A DNA stretch of 64,000 bases. It comes from Strix aluco. Lineage: Eukaryota > Chordata > Aves > Strigiformes > Strigidae. Where the stretch lies: contig NC_133971.1 in the NCBI RefSeq assembly GCF_031877795.1, positions 92,208,154 to 92,272,153 on the forward strand, in the 5' to 3' direction. Positions 57,848 through 64,000 of this stretch are shown piece after piece (the stretch's first letter is position 1; each line of letters opens with the position of its first letter). The notes beneath the pieces were generated by a model that was given only the letters and a program-made list of their open reading frames with translations, was not told the origin of the DNA and did not search any database. The position numbers and the translations under genes were made by a program.

Positions 57848-57855
57848 TGTATATA
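57848..57855 (+). promoter_or_regulatory. ARK2N: Pumilio response element (TGTATATA)
   Basis: Exact match to the PUM1/PUM2 consensus UGUANAUA in the ARK2N 3' UTR. A single 8-mer in AT-rich sequence may be chance. Confidence 0.3.
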
Positions 57856-58168
57856 TAAAAATGACTGTGTCCTAACCAAACTTCCTCCAATTGTGCACTG
57901 TGTTTGTTTAAACAATTCATGTATTGTAGTCTGATGCAGGTTTTCTTTTATTTAAAACACTACATATTTTCTCTTATTCTTAACAAATTTGGAAGGGTAG
58001 TGATCTGAAAACCGCCATCACTGGATAGCTAGGAAGTGTTTTTGTTTGGTTTGGTTTTTTTGTGTCTTTAGGGTTGGGGTTTTTTTTAAAAGAGAGCAAA
58101 AGGTGCCTGGATGGTTTTGCTCTTCTCAGCAGGAAAGACAAATGTTAGCCGTTGTATGGCTAAGAACC

Positions 58169-58250
58169 AGTGCACTTGGGGCCTGATCCAGAACCCACTG
58201 GAGTTGATGCGGGGCTTTCCACTGGCTTCAGTGCATTGGGTCAAGCCCTT
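58169..58250. repeat. Ancient palindromic MITE-like element
   Basis: GGGCCTGATCCAGAACCCAC ... TGGAGTTGATGCGGGGCTTT facing CCACTGGCTTCAGTGCATTG ... GGGTCAAGCCC. This is the recognisable GGGCCTGATCC ... CATTGACTTCAATGGG palindromic element abundant in sauropsids. Both arms are present and diverged. Confidence 0.5.
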
Positions 58251-58547
58251 CATGGTTTAGCAGTTCCTGAATTGCTGGAGTGTGAACTTGGAATCTTCTG
58301 TAGTGAAGACAAATCATTGCTTAGAGTATAAATGTTTAAAATGTGTGACTCTAGTTTAAAAAGTTGATCCTTTTCGACACTCATTATTTAGTTCTCATTT
58401 TCCATCTAGTATTTAATGGTCTTTGGAGAAATAATAATAATAAAACAGAGTGTTATATATATAAATATATATATTTTTGGTTCAAGATGAGACCTTCTTT
58501 TTTTTGAAACAAGTCTGTAGCATAAAGGTTAAACTATTTTAAGACAA

Positions 58548-58553
58548 AATAAA
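58548..58553 (+). terminator. ARK2N: ARK2N poly(A) signal AATAAA (proximal)
   Basis: Canonical AATAAA followed within 30 bases by a GTTTGTTTGGGATTTTTTT G/T-rich element, the usual arrangement for cleavage. Confidence 0.65.
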
Positions 58554-58643
58554 ATAGAGTGTATTATTTAAACAATATGAGTTTGTTTGGGATTTTTTTT
58601 TTTTCATTTTCATTCCATATGTTGCTGTTTGTCACATCTCCAA

Positions 58644-58649
58644 AATAAA
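58644..58649 (+). terminator. ARK2N: ARK2N poly(A) signal AATAAA (distal)
   Basis: Canonical AATAAA in CCAAAATAAAGCC about 96 bases beyond the first. Composition shifts to GC-richer intergenic sequence immediately after it, which supports this as the transcript end. Confidence 0.55.
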
Positions 58650-58679
58650 GCCTTAAGACCTGGGAATGGGTTACAGCCG

Positions 58680-60750
58680 CCCAAATTCAGCTCTGTTCCC
58701 TGCTGTAATGTGTTTATTTCCTGACCACAAAAGCGTCCTTTTCTCTCCCAGACCAGGACGGGACCACCACTCCTGCCTGTGGAGCTGGTGGGGGATGCCG
58801 GGGATGCGCAGGTAGCTGGAACGAGCGGCCGCTGCCCTCAGCATCCCTTCCAGGGAGGCGGTTTCTGCACAGCCTCCACCTCCCCGCCTATTGCAGTCCT
58901 TCAGCTGCCTGAGCAACCTCCGCACCGGGATTTGTCTGACTGCATCCCCTTGTCCCATCCTCCCTGCTGTCTTCTGCTAGTCTGTAGGAGCATTTGAGTA
59001 ACAGGCGGTGGTTGCACTCAGGTTTTCTCACACAGCCAGATAGTGCTGGGAAGCTCCGATCTGCTGCCGTTTGAAATGGACGCGTAGACCAGCCGTGAAG
59101 CTCTGGGCAGGTCCTCGCAGACCACAAGAGCTGGTGCCAGGCTGCACAGTGTTTGGAGAACCACTGAATTGTACCAGGGAATTTACAGATCCAAGTAAAG
59201 AGAAGGATGGTAAGTTTAACTGCACTGTGCTAGATGTAGGGTCTGCTGCCTGCCAGTCTTCTCATAGCCAGTAAGGAAATAGGAACAATAATAATAATAA
59301 AATCCATGACGTTACCAGCTAAATAGGGGACTTTGCTTTAGTTCTCATGTTTTTATCACATGAGAAGGCTCTGTGTTGTGAATAATGAGCGCTGTTTATC
59401 CACATATTTTAAATGTCAGGATGGATGACAAGAGTGAAGTGAGTTTGCATTTCAGCCCTACTGAGTTCTTGGCTTTTGTGAAGCTTGAAAATAAAAATTC
59501 TGGGTCTGGTGGTGGTTGTGGAGGTGGACGCCAGACTCAGATTTTATTTCAGGTGTATCACCAGCTAAGCGAGAACAGCGCTGTGGAGTTTGGTGCAGAT
59601 CTGGAAAGATAAGAGCTGACGTATCTCCTGAATCTTCTCTCCATCACCACGAGATACCCAGAATCTTTGGACTTAAGCTTTCCATTCAGTGTATCCTGAA
59701 AAATTCTCCCTGCAGCACCCAGCTGAGCCCTCGTGGCTCAGGCCACTTTGCTTTTATGTAGGAGCCACTTGGCTTTGTGGGAGTTGTCATTTCTGGGGCA
59801 ACATGAGAACTGACAAAAACTACCCAAACAGGTTAGATTTTCTGTTGCTTTCCCCAGGGAAATCACTGCAATGCAGATTAATTCTGTGACTGAAAATTCA
59901 GTTTGTCTGCCTTAAAATGGGAACTGAAAAGGCTTTCCTAAGTGGATTAGTTCCCCAGTTCCCTGGAAAATCTGTAAGTGGTGTCCTTTGCTGAGTGCAT
60001 CTCTGTTTGCTGAAATACTTCTTGGTTTTCCCCCTCCTTTTTAAGGTTATCATCTGTGAATGTTCGCCACTGTGGCTTTCTCTCCAGAGCATCACAGGGG
60101 TGCAGTTTCCCTTCTGTCTGGGAAGGAAAAAAGCAGCACACCTGCAAAATGCAAACTTGCAATGGACAAACCCTGCATTTACTTTTGTCCGTGGTACAAA
60201 TAAGGTGAACGTCTTCCTTTTACTGAAAGTAAACAGCAGATGAGGATCCAACGCCCCCACCCCTCCCCCAGGTCTGTATCTTGATACCAGGGAGTTTATG
60301 AAAAGTATTAAATGCATTCCTGAGAGTCCTTACGACTACTGATTCATAAATGCCCCTTGGAAGTTTTCTCTTGGAGCTGGTTAGTCATCTGGATTTGCAA
60401 TTCAGTTTAAAATTAGAATTGAGTGCCAGCTATTGGGAAGGAAGGATGTTTCAGACAGTAAATCTCGGGGCAAAGCTGGAGTGGGCAGGGGAAAACTGTC
60501 TGAAAGTTTAATTTCAGATAATTTTTGACATTTACTAGCTGCATCAGCAGCTTTGGGTGTATCCAGGGCAATCTCATCAGAGCTGGAAAAAGAAACAAGA
60601 GTCCCCTGTCAAATTCATTTTTCATTACTGTAGGTGATGCATATTAAATGCAGAGCTGCTGGAGTCTGACTGGTGCCTTTTCCAGGGGGGTTCCTACACA
60701 TGCCTCTGACAAAATGCCATCTCGTACAGCAGAGGATTGCATTTGCTTTG
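58680..60750. other. Intergenic, ARK2N to RNF165, nothing recognised
   Basis: GC-moderate sequence with many short frames on both strands and no protein I recognise. No exon of RNF165/ARK2C is seen. Confidence 0.5.
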
Positions 60751-60753
60751 TCC

Positions 60754-60821
60754 ATGGCTTCACAGCAGTGACAGCTTTTGGCTGGCCCATGGTCAAGGAC
60801 ACACAAATCTTTCCCACGTCG
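60754..60821 (+). repeat. Left copy of an about 68-bp direct repeat flanking the LTR
   Basis: ATGGCTTCACAGCAGTGACA ... TTTTGGCTGG ... GGTCAAGGACACA ... ATCTTTCCCACGTCG. It is paired with 61398-61466 at roughly 85% identity by eye. Confidence 0.8.
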
Positions 60822-61397
60822 TGGTTTAAACCTGTCCAGCAGCTGAACCCCACACAGCCACTCACTCACCCTCCCCTGCCCGGGGGATGGCGGAGTCCAA
60901 CTGGAGGGGTAAAGGGAGACTCGCAGGTTGGGATAAAACAGTTTAATAATTGAAATAAAATGAAACAATAATAGAAAGTACAAAGGGGTAATGCACAATG
61001 CGATCGCTCACCACCTGCCAACTGATACCCAGCCTGTTCCCAGCCAGCGATCCCAAAATACCAAGATCCTGCAGTCGCAATCCTGGAAGTGAGAGAGAAC
61101 CCCCCTCCTCCCCATCCACCCCTCCTTTATATCCTGGGCATGACGTTACATGATCTGGAATATTCCACTGGCCAGTTTGGGTCCGGTGCTCTGGCCGTGC
61201 TCCCCCCAGCTTCTTGTGCACCTGCACACGGGCAGGACACAGGGAGTTGGAGAGTCCTTGATCTCTGAGCAACAACTGAACACATCAGTGTGTTATCAGC
61301 ATTCTTCTCATACCCAATCCCATCCTGAGCCCAAAGCACAGCACTGTTCTAGCCACTGAGAAGAAAAATTAACTCTATTCCAGCCAAAACCAGGCCA
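60819..61397 (-). mobile_element. Solo LTR of an avian endogenous retrovirus (ERV), minus orientation
   Basis: Read on the minus strand it begins TGGTTTTGGCTGGAATAGAG, carries TATAAAG about 260 bp in (plus-strand TTTATATCC near 61130), an ATTAAA-type signal in the T/A-rich stretch near 60945-60960, and ends in GTTTAAACCACGAC. I recall this start and end pattern from a widespread bird ERV LTR family (ERVL- or ERVK-type). No internal gag, pol or env sequence is next to it, so recombination between LTRs has removed the provirus. The terminal TG/CA is partly eroded. Confidence 0.85.
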
Positions 61398-61466
61398 ATG
61401 GCTTCACAGCATTGACAGGTTTTGGCTGGTCCGTGATCAAGGACATGGCAGATCTTTCCCATTTCG
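61398..61466 (+). repeat. Right copy of an about 68-bp direct repeat flanking the LTR
   Basis: ATGGCTTCACAGCATTGACA ... TTTTGGCTGG ... GATCAAGGACAT ... ATCTTTCCCATTTCG, homologous to 60754-60821. It is far longer than the 4-6 bp target-site duplication an ERV makes. Confidence 0.8.
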
Positions 61467-64000
61467 TTTCTGGTAGGTCCTTGTGTGTCTACCTTAAACT
61501 TGACGTTACTGAACTCCAATGTCACGTCCATCCCTCCAGCTCAACTGACCTGATCCACGTCCTCCAGTATTGACAGTGCTGCTGCACAACTCAGTGTGAT
61601 CAGCAGGTTTTAGTAGAAATCTCCAACTCTGTATGCCAAAGTCACTCGTAAAAATAGTGACTTTCTATTGCTTCCTTGGAAATGCATCTTTTCTAATGTT
61701 ACCATGGGCAGATTTAATTGTCTGCATCCTAAAATACTCTTGATTTTCCCCCCATCGTTACAGCTATAGCCTTCTGGATGCCCCAGCGTTTCACAGCATG
61801 GACATCCAGGGGAAGCTGCCATTTCAGAGCAGGGTGTGTTCAAATCCCCCTCTTTGGGGTTGTAGATACATAGGAGATGTTTATCTGTGGCGTTACGAGC
61901 TGCCAGTGGTCCTGTAAACCCAAAGAGGATCTTTCAAGTCAGAAGTGGTTGGGCTGGAGTGATGCTTTTAAGATCCTGTTGGGAAATGTGTCACTTGTGT
62001 TACATGTTCTCACTCAAAGCTCATCTCACCTGGCACAGGATGTGACACAGATTTATGAAAGGGTAATTTTCTTGCTTTTCCACATGATTACACTTCCCAT
62101 TCAGGTCCATTTATTCACACCCTCCCTAGACGGCGTGTGACAAAACTACCAAGTAAAAATAACCCCTCGCAGCAGCTCTACTGGTTACAAATCACTGGCC
62201 AAGTGCCTCTGATTTATTTTCTGACATTTCACTAACACCCCCCTTCTGCTAACATTCTACAGCTCTAACGGGATCCATCGTCTGCACGAAGAGCCGAGGT
62301 GAAACTCTCTGTGATGTGGCGATGCGCTGGAAACCACCTCCTTGGCTGGGCTTTCCTTCTTCTCTTGGTCAGCAGCGCATCCCTGAGGGGAGGACACCCC
62401 CTCCTCGTCTCTACTGCTCAGAGCAGCAAGAGGGAAGGACACCCTACGAAAGTCGTTTTGCACTTAAATAAAGTGGTGATGTGGGTTAATGAATAGATTT
62501 GGGCCAAGCGATGGTTATTCTGAGCATTCGGGGCTGACTCTTGAAGGTGAGGGACTGCGCTTGCTCAGTTTCCCTTCTCCATTGCATGGGAGTGGGGAAT
62601 GATGGAGGCATCCTCACGATACGGGGTACCAACAAGGATGGGAGCCATGTCAGTGGAACATCACCGAGGGCGGCTGGTGGGTGACTCCTCAACTGCCCCT
62701 CCAGCTTTGCCTCTTGCTTCTGGAGGAGATCCCCAACCCCTGGGTCATCTCCAGCCTGGTGGAGTGATGCAGTCAAAACTTCGGCTTGTAAACGTGTCCC
62801 TGGTGGGCAGGGTCTCTGATTTTCTCAGCAAAGGTGGGAGAGGGGCCCCACCTGTCTATGAGACGCATCCCAAGTTGGAAAAAACGCAGGTTTGGGTACT
62901 TTGTCAAGTCATTTCTGTTTCCGATGGTTCTTTATGTGCGCTGGGTCTTTTCTTGGATTGTTAGTGTCACGTTTCCAATGCCATGCTGAACATTAGGCTG
63001 GACAGGCAGTGATGGGAGCTCACCCTCAGCCTGTGGAAGGGCCAGAGTTCTTCAGAGGACTGTTTTCAGCTCCGGACAGGTAAGAGATGGAGATTATCCA
63101 GACAAAAACCTGCTGGACAGTCAGACATGGGAGCACCAGCTTGTAGAAACACCTCCATTTCAGTGCTTTGCCCGAGTAGCTTCCCAAAAACCTCTCATTA
63201 AAAAAAGTCCCTGAAATGATGAAAAATTCAATCACTGGGAGTCGCTATCTGCCCACAAACCATGTCTGGCCTGGGAAAAGCCAGATGGGAGAAGCCAGAC
63301 ATGGGAGTCAGGACCGTGTAGGGGAAGCAGTGTCTATGGTACAACCTTCCCCAGGTACTCGGGGCCAGGCAGGAGGTTTGCTCTGACAACCCCAGGTCGT
63401 ACTAAATAACCGGACATTCAAACCATCCTTTCACACCTAACAGAGTCTTGTGGCTTTTTGGTGTCTGTTGGCTGCAGGGAAGGTGTGAAGCTGCTCAAAT
63501 GATCATGCATTACTTAGGCTGAACTGAGTAAGCAGATGCCTTCCCTTGAATAATTGAAGACCGTGTGTTCACCTGTGCTGCCATGGGTGTGTTGCAGATG
63601 TATTCTTGATGATGAGCATCAGACAGCCCCAACACAGCCCTTGGACTCCTCTTGTGCAAACAAGCCTATGCCACCACCTCAGGCCCTGACACATGATGCC
63701 TGGGATGTGATTAAGGAACCAGAGAGCAGCGTGCTGCCCCACAGCTGCTGCAGGGAGGTGTAAAACCAGTCTCAGTATCATCCTTTGTTCTGTTGGATTT
63801 TTATTTTTTCCATCGCTCATGGTGGTTCCCCTGTGGTTTCCCCCTAGGTTTGAAGAGCGCTGGCCCCTGGAGAGGTGGGGAGATGGGTGCAGGTGGCCTT
63901 TGGGGTAACCCAGGGCAGACTCAAGCCATTAGAAGTCAACAGTGGGAAGGTGAAGAGCAGGCTGGAGGTTTAAGACCAAACGGTGTGAGTAAATCTGAAT
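61467..64000. other. Intergenic, nothing recognised
   Basis: Unique-looking sequence of moderate G+C to the window end. Open frames are short and present on both strands. No RNF165 exon, RNA gene or further transposon is identified. Confidence 0.5.

Larger units (their letters stand above)
55730..58670 (+). other. ARK2N: ARK2N 3' UTR
   Basis: A long AT-rich UTR of about 2.8-2.9 kb. It contains A/C-rich low-complexity tracts (56799-56839), a (GGGA)n tract (57512-57534), palindromic ancient-element fragments and a (TA)n tract (58453-58476). Two good polyadenylation signals close it, at 58548-58553 and 58644-58649. A Pumilio-type TGTATATA is at 57848-57855. Confidence 0.7.

Noticed and set aside
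59071..60317. Several 66-139 codon frames after ARK2N
   Set aside because: None resembles RNF165/ARK2C or any RING protein, and frames occur on both strands.
1..64000. CRISPR arrays, bacterial operons, tRNA or rRNA genes
   Set aside because: The window is vertebrate nuclear DNA with spliced genes. I saw no spaced repeats, cloverleaf sequences or rRNA.

Overview
This is a vertebrate, almost certainly avian, genomic window. Its genes have short exons separated by long AT-rich introns, a CpG-island promoter, a CR1 retroposon tail, a bird-type endogenous-retrovirus solo LTR, a few ancient MIR/CORE-SINE-like remnants, and low overall repeat density. Gene order is the 3' end of HAUS1 followed by the whole of ARK2N (C18orf25), both on the plus strand. 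In human 18q21.1 the same order continues into RNF165/ARK2C. In birds I recall this block as lying on the sex chromosomes (ATP5F1A, HAUS1, C18orf25, RNF165), so the window is probably Z-linked, or from a W gametolog.

Layout. Positions 281-5192 hold the last four coding exons of HAUS1, a subunit of the augmin spindle complex. About 5.2-12.3 kb is intergenic, with a GC-rich stretch and a homeodomain-type palindrome. About 12.2-13.45 kb is the ARK2N CpG-island promoter with a non-coding first exon ending at 13008. ARK2N coding exons are 28699-29422, 47634-47816, 51741-51864 and 55540-55729, which join in frame to 406 residues. The 3' UTR runs to about 58.6 kb. The last 5.3 kb is intergenic and carries an inverted solo LTR.

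Function. HAUS1 builds microtubule branches in the mitotic spindle. ARK2N resembles the N-terminal part of the SUMO-targeted ubiquitin ligase Arkadia (RNF111): a basic region, a Ser/Asp-rich tract and SUMO-interaction motifs, but no RING. The RING-bearing counterpart, ARK2C, is expected just downstream and does not begin within this window.

Most notable signals: (1) an uninterrupted, coding-looking 455-base segment at 35756-36210 inside ARK2N intron 2, with a phase-compatible acceptor and downstream poly(A) signals, which could be an alternative terminal exon giving a second C-terminus; (2) a nearly perfect 35-bp-arm, 8-nt-loop hairpin at 27309-27386; (3) an upstream ORF that crosses the exon 1/exon 2 junction of ARK2N; (4) a solo LTR flanked by about 68-bp imperfect direct repeats; (5) a frameshifted, coding-like relic on the minus strand at 24443-24995; (6) minus-strand open frames with splice donors at 49.1-50.3 kb.
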